Positions 14,492 to 21,253 of a DNA stretch of 21,884 nt are shown here, piece by piece (the stretch's first letter is position 1; each line of letters begins with the position of its first letter). The notes under the pieces are model-generated. The model had not been told where the DNA came from. It worked only from the letters and a program-made list of their open reading frames with translations, and made no database searches. Both the position numbers and the translations under genes were made by a program. The DNA comes from Nitrospinota bacterium (GTDB taxonomy: Bacteria; Nitrospinota; Nitrospinia; Nitrospinales; VA-1). The stretch is from positions 1-21,884 of the forward strand of contig JADFGI010000005.1 in assembly GCA_022567815.1 (NCBI GenBank), written 5' to 3'.

Positions 14492-14535
14492 CATAAATCC
14501 ATAGCACGTAAACTCTGGGTCCAGCGTCACGCTGG
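14492..14535 (+). repeat. Palindromic repeat, long module D
   Basis: Lead-in CATAAATCCATAGCACGTAA and CTCTGGGTCC, then AGCGTCACGCTGG. It closely matches the minus-strand copy ending at 15643 and the plus copy at 12290-12333. Confidence 0.88.
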
Positions 14536-14542
14536 CGCAGGA

Positions 14543-14611
14543 GGGCAAACGTTCGCTTCGCTTGTGATATCCTTTCCGTTGTCTTCATGCCCCGGAGGGG
14601 TACACGAAGCC
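14543..14611 (+). repeat. Palindromic repeat, module C with lead-in
   Basis: Bases 14543-14594 match the reverse complement of 15798-15849 at 51 of 52 positions. It carries ACGTTCGCTTCGCTTGTGAT, then the TTCATGCCCCGGAGGGG core and TACACGAAGCC. With its partner it brackets the DJ-1 and zinc-ribbon genes in opposite orientation. Confidence 0.9.
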
Positions 14612-14614
14612 ATT

Positions 14615-14660
14615 AATTCATGAGCGCGTAAAATGTGGGTCCAACCCTTGGCTGGTCCAG
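14615..14660 (+). repeat. Degenerate long module D before the DJ-1 family gene
   Basis: ATTCATGAGCGCGTAAAATG and TGGGTCCAACCCTTGGCTGG follow the module D lead-in but the palindrome is altered (AACCCTTGGC replacing GCGTCACGC). It ends about 12 bp before the DJ-1 start codon, so repeats form the 5' leader of that gene. Confidence 0.65.
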
Positions 14661-14671
14661 CGGTACTCTGT

Positions 14672-15220
14672 ATGAAAAAAGTTTTAGTGATTTTAGCTCC
14701 AGGATTTGAAGAAATTGAAACTGTCACTGTCGTGGACATCCTTCGCCGGGCGGGAGCCCGGGTGACTCTTGCCGGAACAGAGGACGGAACCCTTCGGGGG
14801 TCACGCGGAATCAACCTGGTTCCCGATAGCCGGTTGAATGATGTGGATGTCGATGATTTCGATATGGTGATCCTTCCTGGAGGACAGCCAGGAACTTCCA
14901 ACCTGCAAAAAGATGAGAGAGTCCGGGCCATTTTATTGAAAATGAATCAGGACGATAAAAAGATCGCCGCCATTTGCGCCGCCCCGGTGGTTTTGCAGTC
15001 TGCCGGGTTGCTTGAAAGCAAAACCTTCACCAGCCATCCATCTGTCAAAGATGAATTGAAAGACGTTCCGTACTCCGAAAATAGGGTCGTGGTGGATGGA
15101 AATATTATCACCAGCCGGAGTCCCGGAACCGCAATGGAATTTGCCATGAAACTTGTTGAAATTCTGTTTGATACAGCTCGAATGGAAACTGTCAACAAAG
15201 GCGTGATGGCCAAACTCTGA
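14672..15220 (+). CDS. DJ-1/PfpI (ThiJ-YajL) family protein
   Basis: A 182-residue cytosolic protein of the DJ-1 superfamily, nearest to the YajL/DJ-1 branch: MKKVLVILAPGFEEIETVTV with the conserved acidic residue (Glu13/14), VILPGGQPG, the nucleophile elbow KIAAICAAPVVLQ with Cys102, and a C-terminal ITSRSPGTAMEFAMKLVEIL. Members act in oxidative-stress protection or as glyoxalase/deglycase-type enzymes; the exact activity is disputed even for well-studied members. I choose ATG 14672; a GTG 39 bp upstream would translate repeat DNA. No Shine-Dalgarno precedes the ATG, since the leader is repeat sequence. A terminator follows at 15270. Confidence 0.93.
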   Translation: MKKVLVILAPGFEEIETVTVVDILRRAGARVTLAGTEDGTLRGSRGINLVPDSRLNDVDVDDFDMVILPGGQPGTSNLQKDERVRAILLKMNQDDKKIAAICAAPVVLQSAGLLESKTFTSHPSVKDELKDVPYSENRVVVDGNIITSRSPGTAMEFAMKLVEILFDTARMETVNKGVMAKL

Positions 15221-15269
15221 ACGGATGGTTGCATGTTTTTTGCCTACTCCAGAATTGGATTCCCTTCTG

Positions 15270-15293
15270 ATCCGGCAGGCCGCGGATTTTTTT
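15270..15293 (+). terminator. Rho-independent terminator after the DJ-1 family gene
   Basis: ATCCG (15270-15274) pairs with CGGAT (15283-15287), with possible inner GC/GC pairing, and is followed by seven T (15287-15293). It lies 50 bp after the stop of the DJ-1 gene. Confidence 0.7.
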
Positions 15294-15427
15294 CAAAATT
15301 TCAAAACTTTTTAAAATTAGAAACATCCTACGCATTAGCCAAGGCAATGAAAAGGATTGTTTTTGGTTTTAATATAGTTTATTAGACTGTAAATTTGAAG
15401 TTTTGATATATAAAAAGGGGTATTTCA
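15294..15427 (+). promoter_or_regulatory. AT-rich promoter region of the zinc-ribbon gene
   Basis: About 130 bp of AT-rich sequence after the terminator. GATATA (15405-15410) with TTAGAC (15382-15387), 17 nt apart, is a possible -10/-35 pair, weak at both ends. AGGGG at about 15416-15420, 7 nt before the ATG, is a good ribosome-binding site. Confidence 0.4.
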
Positions 15428-15679
15428 ATGTTTGTGAATATTTCACGAAACAAACTATTGATTAATAGTAGGCGGTCCTATATACGAAATCACACGAAAA
15501 GCCAACCTAGTTCCATAACCTGTTGTAATCATTGCGGAGGGGCCATCAAGCCCAGTGGAGAAATGCAGACGTGTATCATGTGCGGACGTGAAATAGGGCA
15601 TGTATGCTCAAATTGTTCGCACCAGCGTGAAGCTGGACCCAACCAGCGTGACGCTGGACCCAAAGTTAACGTGCTATAG
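15428..15679 (+). CDS. Zinc-ribbon miniprotein with repeat-encoded C-terminus
   Basis: An 83-residue protein. After a basic N-terminus (MFVNISRNKLLINSRRSYIR), three Cys pairs appear: CCNHC (32-36), CIMC (49-52) and CSNC (60-63), the pattern of small zinc-ribbon proteins that bind one zinc, with a spare pair. From residue 65 (HQREAGPNQRDAGPKVNVL) the protein is wholly encoded by two tandem module D repeats, whose 21-bp period keeps the frame and whose edge supplies the TAG stop. The good ribosome-binding site (AGGGG) and Cys spacing support a real gene; function is unknown. The tail is either a new C-terminus or a readthrough of a lost stop. Confidence 0.7.
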   Translation: MFVNISRNKLLINSRRSYIRNHTKSQPSSITCCNHCGGAIKPSGEMQTCIMCGREIGHVCSNCSHQREAGPNQRDAGPKVNVL

Positions 15680-15686
15680 ATTTTAG
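15622..15686 (-). repeat. Two tandem module D repeats inside the zinc-ribbon gene
   Basis: CCAGCGTGAAGCTGGACCC (15622-15640) and CCAGCGTGACGCTGGACCC (15643-15661), period 21 bp. The module D lead-in on the minus strand (AGCACGTTAACTTTGGGTCC) continues to about 15686. The first copy has one arm mutation (C to A). Confidence 0.9.
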
Positions 15687-15749
15687 GCTGAAAAAAATCT
15701 ATTTCGTGCCGAATTTTTCTCCGGGACTCGTGTACCCTTGTATGTTTTC

Positions 15750-15885
15750 AGGGCCTCGCGTAGCGTCAGGCCCAAGCTTCCTCCCCACGTAGTGGGGCGG
15801 GGCATGAAGACAAGGGAAAGGATATCACAAGCGAAGCGAACGTTTGCCCCCTGCGTAGCAGGCTTATCCTCCCCGTGTAACGGGG
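15750..15885 (-). repeat. Composite palindromic repeat at the 3' end of asnB
   Basis: In asnB sense: module A CCCCGTTACACGGGG (15885-15871), AGGATAAG, a further TAC-loop hairpin CCTGCTACGCAGG (15862-15850), the module C unit (15849-15798), a second A, CCCCACTACGTGGGG (15797-15783), AGGAAGCTT and B GGGCCT/AGGCCC ending at 15751. The A-B part mirrors 12133-12180 and the C part mirrors 14543-14594. The first A encodes the last residues of AsnB. Confidence 0.9.
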
Positions 15886-17783
15886 TTGAGATAAAACCAT
15901 TTTTTTAATACATAGAGCGCCCAGGGCCGCGACCAGGAAACCCGCCCTGCCAAAAAATCCTTCCACACCTGTGTGACCTCCTTTTCTTCAATGAAGTCCG
16001 ATAACGGAGAAATCCGTTCCAGCAATACCGATTCCACCTCCGCTCGCAAATCATTTCGCATCCAATGTTCAAAAGGCAAGGTGAAGCCCATTTTTTTTCT
16101 ATGAACTACTTCTGGTGGCAGGGGATGTGGGAGAGACCGCACCAGCAGGGATTTTTGGGGTGGTCTTGCAAACTGGATTTTTGCAGGAATGGAAAACATC
16201 AATTCCACCAGCCGATGATCAATCAGCGGCACACGGATTTCCAGTCCGTGCGCCATGCTCATCATGTCGGTATCCCGCAAAAGGGTGTTGGACAGGTAAT
16301 GCGTCAACTCCAGATAAGAAATTTGTTTCAGGGGATGGATGGCGCTCAAGGAATCGGTTTGTTGTTTGGTTTTTGTCAGGTGTTTGATGATTTCATTATC
16401 GGCGCAATTTTTGTCCCGGAATAAACCTCGCACCCGGTCTTCACAAAACAACGCCCGCATCAAAAAGTAAATATGACTACCCGATTTTTGACCCCTGACC
16501 AGGTGGCCAAGTTTGGTGGTCTGGTCGGAAGCGGGCAGGAATCGTTGAACACAATTGCCCATGAAAGAGGTCCAGGAACGGGGCAGGGCGCTTAAAATTC
16601 TTTCAACACCTAATAATCTGGGAACCAATCGAAACGAGTCATAACCGCCAAAGAGTTCGTCTCCCCCTATTCCTGAAAGGGCGACCTTCCAGCCGACCTC
16701 GCGGGCGCATTTTGAAATGAGAAAGGTGTTGATTCCATCCACCGTGGGCTGGTCCATCGCCAAGATGGCTTGAGGGAGAGCGTTGACGAGATCGGATTCG
16801 CCAAGTTCCAACGTGTGATGGCGGGTTCCCATCTGTTGGGCAACCTTATCTGAATAAACGGATTCGTCATATTCGGGTTCCTTGAAAACAACGGAAAGTG
16901 TTTCTACGGCATGGTCCGCCTGCTGATGCATGAGAGAGACTATGGCGCTGGAATCTATGCCGCCGCTGAGAAAAGCTCCCAGGGAAACATCGCTGATTTG
17001 CCTGAATTTCACCGAATCTTTCAGGGTTTCTTTCAGCAAATCATCTATGGATTCAGGGGAGGGGGCCAGGGCAAATTCAAGGGGATCCCAGTATTTTTTT
17101 TCCTGCATGGATTCAGGAGTGACCAGGAGATAATGTCCGGGTAACAGTTCTTTTATGGATTCCCAAAGAGTGTCAGGCGCGGACAGGCTCCCAAAAGATA
17201 AATAATGGAAGAGCCCGGTTGTATTGACCGAGGTACCGGGAATACCGGTGGCGGCCAGCGCGCGGACTTCGGAGCCAAACAGGAAACAATCCGGACTGGA
17301 AAAATAATAAAGCGGTTTTATTCCCAGCCGGTCGCGTGCAAGAAAAAGAACCTTTTTCCTTGAGTCCCAAATTGCAAAGGCAAACATACCCCGAAGTTTG
17401 GCCAGGCAATCGACCCCCCATTCCTCATAGGCTTTCAGCAAAACTTCCGTATCGGAGTCAGAGCGAAAATTATAATTTCGTCCTTTAAGTTCCTGCCTGA
17501 GTTCTCTGAAATTATAAATTTCGCTGTTTGTGGAAATCCAGATGGTTTGGGAATCATTGGCCATAGGCTGATGGCCCATTTGTGTGAGGTCGATAATTGC
17601 AAGCCTTTGATGTCCCAGATAAACAGTCGGACCATACTCGACAACAAACTTTTCCTCACCCCGGTCATCGGGTCCACGGTGGCGCAAATGATCCAGCATG
17701 ATACGCAGAACTTTTCCCGAATGATTTTCGTATCCGGGCAGTCTGCCGTTGCTGAAATCGATTAAACCAGCGATTCCACACAT
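15864..17783 (-). CDS. asnB: Asparagine synthetase, glutamine-hydrolysing
   Basis: Makes asparagine, or amidates a related carboxylate, from aspartate, glutamine and ATP. The 639-residue protein has an N-terminal class-II glutaminase domain starting MCGIAGLIDF with Cys2 as nucleophile, RHRGPDDRGE, LGHQRLAIIDL, then the synthetase domain with PP-loop FLSGGIDSSAIV (about 272-283) and SGIGGDELFGGYDSF. At this length it is the family version common in surface-polysaccharide loci as well as true AsnB, so the acceptor is not certain. The last seven residues (NPVTRGG) and stop come from module A-type repeat sequence at 15864-15887, replacing the native end. It stands alone on the minus strand. Confidence 0.95.
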   Translation of the reverse strand: MCGIAGLIDFSNGRLPGYENHSGKVLRIMLDHLRHRGPDDRGEEKFVVEYGPTVYLGHQRLAIIDLTQMGHQPMANDSQTIWISTNSEIYNFRELRQELKGRNYNFRSDSDTEVLLKAYEEWGVDCLAKLRGMFAFAIWDSRKKVLFLARDRLGIKPLYYFSSPDCFLFGSEVRALAATGIPGTSVNTTGLFHYLSFGSLSAPDTLWESIKELLPGHYLLVTPESMQEKKYWDPLEFALAPSPESIDDLLKETLKDSVKFRQISDVSLGAFLSGGIDSSAIVSLMHQQADHAVETLSVVFKEPEYDESVYSDKVAQQMGTRHHTLELGESDLVNALPQAILAMDQPTVDGINTFLISKCAREVGWKVALSGIGGDELFGGYDSFRLVPRLLGVERILSALPRSWTSFMGNCVQRFLPASDQTTKLGHLVRGQKSGSHIYFLMRALFCEDRVRGLFRDKNCADNEIIKHLTKTKQQTDSLSAIHPLKQISYLELTHYLSNTLLRDTDMMSMAHGLEIRVPLIDHRLVELMFSIPAKIQFARPPQKSLLVRSLPHPLPPEVVHRKKMGFTLPFEHWMRNDLRAEVESVLLERISPLSDFIEEKEVTQVWKDFLAGRVSWSRPWALYVLKKWFYLNPVTRGG

Positions 17784-17873
17784 GGGCTGAGTTCGATCAA
17801 GGTTGATTTATTTTTCCGACAACAAGTTCCCATAACATATATTATGTCAACTAGAATGGAGAGGGGCTTCCCC

Positions 17874-17897
17874 CAGCGTGACGCTGGCCAGCGAAGC
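17874..17897 (-). repeat. Palindromic repeat, module D (short)
   Basis: CCAGCGTGACGCTGG at 17874-17888, followed by CCAGCGAAGCGCTG, a second CAGCG/CGCTG palindrome in tandem. The long lead-in seen elsewhere is absent. Confidence 0.75.
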
Positions 17898-17946
17898 GCT
17901 GAACCAAAATTGAAGTACGAAGGGTATTGCGAGGAGATCATTTGCC

Positions 17947-18059
17947 CGTCATTGCGAGCATGTGATATTCGACCTTTACCTTCATGCCCCGCAGGGGTAA
18001 AGCGAAGCAATCCAGAACATGGGGATCCCAGTGTCGGCGATAAGCAACTCGCGATGACG
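17947..18059. repeat. GTCATTGCGAG-type inverted repeat containing an inserted module C
   Basis: CGTCATTGCGAG (17947-17958) and CTCGCGATGACG (18048-18059) are 12-bp inverted arms with one mismatch. Repeats of the GTCATTGCGAG...GAAGCAATCC type are common in many bacterial genomes; GCGAAGCAATCC is present at 18002-18013. Module C fills the space between the left arm and that motif. Confidence 0.75.
17956..18007 (+). repeat. Module C, direct-repeat copy 1
   Basis: This 52-bp unit matches 18085-18136 at 47 of 52 positions (offset 129 bp, same strand). It begins GAGCATGTGATATT and ends GGTAAAGCGAAG; the core is TTCATGCCCCGCAGGGG. Confidence 0.88.
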
Positions 18060-18084
18060 ATAATGACGGTTCTCAGGGGCTCGT

Positions 18085-18136
18085 GAGCATGTGATATTTG
18101 ACCTTTGCCTTCATGCCACGTAGGGGTTAAGCGAAG
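18085..18136 (+). repeat. Module C, direct-repeat copy 2
   Basis: Second 52-bp copy; differs from copy 1 at five positions. Its core TTCATGCCACGTAGGGG has lost one pairing base, so the hairpin is weaker. It runs up to module A at the transketolase stop. Confidence 0.88.
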
Positions 18137-18154
18137 GTTAGTCCCAATCTTCCT

Positions 18155-18169
18155 CCCCGCGTGGCGGGG
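18155..18169 (-). repeat. Module A at the transketolase stop codon
   Basis: In transketolase sense the stop TAA is followed at once by CCCCGCCACGCGGGG, then AGGAAG. Arms CCCCGC/GCGGGG are a third compensated arm pair for this hairpin. Confidence 0.9.
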
Positions 18170-19114
18170 TTAGGAGTTTTTTTGCTGGAGAATTTCTTTT
18201 ACAGCCTTGGCAACATGGTTAGCAGACAGGCCGTATTTTTCAAAAAGTTGAGCGGCGGTTCCCGTCTCTGCAAACTGATCTTTGACAGCGATTTTTTTAA
18301 ATGGAACATGAATATTATTTTCCAGAAGAACGTCTCCCACCGCGTCTCCCAAACCGCCGAATTTGTTGTGATCTTCAGCCGTTATCACTGCCCCATGTTC
18401 CTGGGCTAATTTTACGATCAAGGCCGAATCAATGGGTTTGATTGTAGAAATATTAACCAAGGTTGGGGAGATATTTTCATTTTGCAAATCTTCCATTGCT
18501 TTTAAGCTTTCCTGTAGCAAACATCCCGTTGCAAAAATGACAACATCCCTGCCTTTTTTTAGGACGTGGCCCTTCCCTATTTCAAACTTGTGACTTTTAT
18601 CATATAGGGCTTTTAACTTGGCTCGCCCCAGCCTTAAATAAGCCGGACCTTTGTAGTTCGCCAGAGCGTGGGTTGCCTGCCGCGCCTCCTCCCAATCGCC
18701 TGGCTGAATCACGATCATATTTGGGATAGCTCGTGTGTAGGCAATGTCCACGATCATTTGCGCTGAAGGTCCATCCTCCCCAACGGCGATTCCGGTGTGG
18801 GTTCCGGCCAGTTTTACATTGGTGTTTGAATAAGCCACACTCACCAGAATTTGGTCCATGGAACGGCCCAACAGAAAACAGGCAAATGTTGTGGCGAAAG
18901 GAATTTTGCCGGTAGTGGCAAGGCCTGCGGCGGTGCAAACCATATCGCCTTCACTGATCCCCATATTAAAGAAACGCTCGGGATATTTCTGACCAAATGG
19001 TTTTGTCCGGGAGCTATCGCTCACCCCCGAATCCAGGACAACGACATCGGGATTTGATGCGCCCAACTCCACAAGAGCCACGCCATATCCGTCTCTGGTA
19101 GCGCCGTCTTTCAT
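18170..19114 (-). CDS. Transketolase, C-terminal subunit
   Basis: Second half of a split transketolase (pyrimidine-binding and C-terminal domains), 314 residues. Marks are MKDGATRDGYGVALVELG, DSGVSDSSRTKPFGQKYPERF, the catalytic Glu in FFNMGISEGDMVCTAAGLA, THTGIAVGEDGPSAQ and the C-terminal TAEDHNKFGGLGDAVGDVL. With the N-terminal subunit and thiamine diphosphate it moves two-carbon units in the pentose-phosphate pathway; split pairs like this can also serve as transketolase-like enzymes of other sugar pathways. ATG overlaps the stop of the N-terminal subunit by 4 bp (ATGA), giving coupled translation. The stop TAA abuts repeat module A. Confidence 0.95.
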   Translation of the reverse strand: MKDGATRDGYGVALVELGASNPDVVVLDSGVSDSSRTKPFGQKYPERFFNMGISEGDMVCTAAGLATTGKIPFATTFACFLLGRSMDQILVSVAYSNTNVKLAGTHTGIAVGEDGPSAQMIVDIAYTRAIPNMIVIQPGDWEEARQATHALANYKGPAYLRLGRAKLKALYDKSHKFEIGKGHVLKKGRDVVIFATGCLLQESLKAMEDLQNENISPTLVNISTIKPIDSALIVKLAQEHGAVITAEDHNKFGGLGDAVGDVLLENNIHVPFKKIAVKDQFAETGTAAQLFEKYGLSANHVAKAVKEILQQKNS

Positions 19115-19947
19115 TCCAGCTCCTTCAAGGCTTTTGCCAATTCTTCGTCAGAAGGCGCCACCCCATGCCAGCCGGGTTGCCCTTCCATGAAACTGACTCC
19201 TTTGCCTTTAATAGTATCTGCGATGATGACCCTGGGTTTTTCAGCATGCGGCGGAATTTTCAGGGTGTGATGTATTTCCTGCATATTATGGCCATCGATT
19301 CGGTAAGTATCCCAGCCAAAGGCTCGCCATTTGTCTTCCAGGGGTTCCAGGTCTTTTAAATCCTTGGTCAGATTATCCTGGCATACTTTATTGAAATCCA
19401 CGATGGCGGTCAGATTGGTGGATTTGAATTTAACTGCGGACATGGCCGCTTCCCAGATTTGTCCTTCTTGCAGTTCTCCATCACCCAGCACGACAAATAC
19501 TTTGTAATTTCGATTATCCAGCCTGGCTCCCAGAGCGATTCCATGCGCGACGCTCAACCCCTGCCCCAGACTTCCGGAGGCAATTTCTACGCCGGGGGTT
19601 TTTGGATGCGCATGACCGGAAAGGAACAATGGACTGTTGATCTTGCGATAACTTTCCAGTTCTTTCTCAGGGAAAAAACCGGCCTTTGCCAAAATAGTGA
19701 AATACAATGCCGATGCATGGCCCTTGCTTAGAAGAAACCGGTCCCGGTCCGGGTCATTTGGATTTTGAGGGTCATATTTCATCACCCCACCGAAAAACAG
19801 GTCGGTCAAAATATCAGCCGCCGAAAGGCTGCCGCCGGGATGGCCCGACCCCGCCCGGTGAATTGTCCGCAAACTTGTTCGCCTGATCTCTCTGGCAATA
19901 TTTACCAGTTTGCTGATTTCCTCGGGGGCTTTTGTTGCGCCTTCCAT
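19111..19947 (-). CDS. Transketolase, N-terminal subunit
   Basis: First half of the split enzyme, 278 residues, holding the thiamine-diphosphate pyrophosphate site: HRAGSGHPGGSLSAADIL, LSKGHASALYF, GHAHPKTPGVEIASGSLGQG, then GDGELQEGQIWEAAM and IVDFNKVCQDN (metal and diphosphate ligands), and DTIKGKGVSFMEG. It matches the usual length of the split form. ATG 19947 has no clear Shine-Dalgarno. Upstream is a repeat-bearing gap of 240 bp. Together with the downstream subunit it makes a two-gene operon. Confidence 0.95.
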   Translation of the reverse strand: MEGATKAPEEISKLVNIAREIRRTSLRTIHRAGSGHPGGSLSAADILTDLFFGGVMKYDPQNPNDPDRDRFLLSKGHASALYFTILAKAGFFPEKELESYRKINSPLFLSGHAHPKTPGVEIASGSLGQGLSVAHGIALGARLDNRNYKVFVVLGDGELQEGQIWEAAMSAVKFKSTNLTAIVDFNKVCQDNLTKDLKDLEPLEDKWRAFGWDTYRIDGHNMQEIHHTLKIPPHAEKPRVIIADTIKGKGVSFMEGQPGWHGVAPSDEELAKALKELE

Positions 19948-20019
19948 AAAGAAGAATCCAATAAAAATGTTTAAAAAAATTCTATAGCCTTATATCACAA
20001 TGAGCGACTCAACCGCAAG

Positions 20020-20049
20020 CTCCTCCGCGGAGGGCGGGCTTGCTCACGC
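20020..20049. repeat. Repeat module E, second copy
   Basis: Matches 12334-12363 at 28 of 30 positions; contains the CCTCCGCGGAGG palindrome. Same orientation and same order relative to B-A as the first copy. Confidence 0.85.
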
Positions 20050-20131
20050 CGTGCAATACTTCTTGGCTTGGGTTCGGTATCCCAGTAGCGCCGGACCATA
20101 TATTTACGTTTGATAGGTTTTAGGTTCTACA

Positions 20132-20183
20132 GGGCTGGTGAGCGAAGCGAGCGTAGCCTACTCTTCCTCCCCACGTAGTGGGG
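20132..20183 (-). repeat. Palindromic modules B-A at the regulator stop codon
   Basis: 52-bp copy of 12381-12432 with four differences. In regulator sense, three bases after the TGA, CCCCACTACGTGGGG, AGGAAGAGT and module B with GGCT/AGCC arms. Confidence 0.9.
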
Positions 20184-20186
20184 GGA

Positions 20187-20813
20187 TCAGGCCTTTTCGG
20201 CCTGACCAACAAATTCGTTGCAGACGGAGAGAAGAGTATCGAAATCCACCGGCTTGGTGAAATAAATATCAGCCCCGGCATCAAGGATAACTTTTTCCGA
20301 ATGCCGCAAATCACCTGAAATTGCGATCACCTTGATATTTGTGGTTTTAGGATTTTCCTTTAAATTTTTGCAAACTTCCATCCCGTTGATTCCAGGAAGA
20401 GCAATATCCAGAACAATAATTGAAGGCATGAATTGAGCCGCTTTCAAGCCTGCGTCCCAACCATCAAAAGCCAGCTCGATGACGTAATTATTTTTTTCAA
20501 AAAACTTTTTCAGCAGATTGGAAAATTTCTTCTCATCATCCACGATCAAAATTTTTCTAACCGATTGCTTTTCTACATCCTGTTGCAAAATTTCCTTGAT
20601 CATGTTTATGGTGTAGCCTTGTTTTTGCAAGGCATAAACTTTTTTGCAACGTTCTTCCACCCACGCCGGATAATAGCCCACGATCCCCTTCCCTCCCGGA
20701 TGCGCTTCCTTTTCCGGGTCCGGAAAAAATTTGTATTTTTTTTGCCACAACCAAAGGGTCTTCCTTGTGATCGGCACGACTTTTAAAATATCTGCGGCTG
20801 TTACTCTGGACAT
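20187..20813 (-). CDS. MerR-type HTH fused to a C-terminal receiver domain
   Basis: 208 residues in an uncommon order. Residues 1-80 are a MerR-like winged HTH: VTAADILKVVPITRKTLWLWQKKYKFF, then HPGGKGIVGYYPAWVEERCKKVYALQKQGYTINMIKEIL. Residues 86-203 are a CheY-like receiver with Asp92/93 (ILIVDDE), phospho-acceptor Asp136 (IIVLDIALPG), Ser166 (AISG) and Lys187 (FTKPVD). All phosphorylation residues are present, so it should be a phosphorylation-controlled DNA-binding protein; typical response regulators have the receiver first. No histidine kinase is adjacent. ATG 20813 follows AGGAAA at good distance. Promoter targets are unknown. Confidence 0.92.
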   Translation of the reverse strand: MSRVTAADILKVVPITRKTLWLWQKKYKFFPDPEKEAHPGGKGIVGYYPAWVEERCKKVYALQKQGYTINMIKEILQQDVEKQSVRKILIVDDEKKFSNLLKKFFEKNNYVIELAFDGWDAGLKAAQFMPSIIVLDIALPGINGMEVCKNLKENPKTTNIKVIAISGDLRHSEKVILDAGADIYFTKPVDFDTLLSVCNEFVGQAEKA

Positions 20814-21253
20814 TGTCTTTTCCTGAAAATTATTTGTTTATTGATTAACACTCGATGAATGGAAAAAGTCTTTAACATAATTAAAAAAGCTTTTATCTAG
20901 GAAGCCTCGGTTGGCTTTTTAACCTTATTTTATAAACACTCCAACATAAATATTACACTGTAAATGTAATTTTATCAAGATGAATCTTATATTTTTTCAA
21001 ATAAAATTTCCTAACCAGACCCAAATTAATTGAAAAATAGACCTTTATCCCAATTAAAAAATTAGTTACAATAAATGATATCTATAAAAAGACAGCGATA
21101 TTGATGAGCCGTTTTCGGTTTATCAGCCCTGCTAGCCTTTGGTCCATTGGTTTGGAAAGTCATTATGGAGGCATAGGGGCCTTTCTAAAAGTGGCTTTTT
21201 CTTCCGGCTCAGGCTGCTGATTTCGGAATCTTTTATATGGAGACGGTAGCGTC
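20814..21253. promoter_or_regulatory. Divergent AT-rich region, regulator / TolC-family gene
   Basis: About 440 bp with no convincing gene. It should hold promoters for both divergent genes; AT content is very high from 20930 to 21080. AAGCC/GGCTT with a T-run at 20902-20920 is a weak terminator-like hairpin with no known gene before it. A 39-codon frame opens at ATG about 21104 but has no motif. GGAGA at 21239-21243 is the ribosome-binding site of the TolC-family gene. Confidence 0.45.

Larger units (their letters stand above)
17784..18169. other. Repeat-filled gap between asnB and transketolase
   Basis: About 390 bp with no gene. The first 75 bp hold the asnB promoter region (AT-rich, CATAACATATATTATG). 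The rest is repeats: a D copy, a GTCATTGCGAG-type inverted repeat interrupted by module C, a second C, and module A against the transketolase stop. Open frames here are repeat read-through. Confidence 0.7.
19948..20186. other. Repeat-bearing gap between transketolase and regulator
   Basis: About 240 bp without a gene. Module E lies at 20020-20049 and B-A at 20132-20183, against the stop of the regulator gene. Between them 80 bp have no repeat I can match. The transketolase promoter is presumably within the AT-rich 19948-20000. Confidence 0.6.

Noticed and set aside
12133..15885. Possible CRISPR array
   Set aside because: Repeats differ in type and orientation, spacing is irregular, several lie in genes, and no cas gene is present.
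12090..20183. Ordinary insertion sequence or transposon
   Set aside because: No transposase frame and no full-length element; copies are 15-136 bp palindromic modules, possibly moved by a protein encoded elsewhere.
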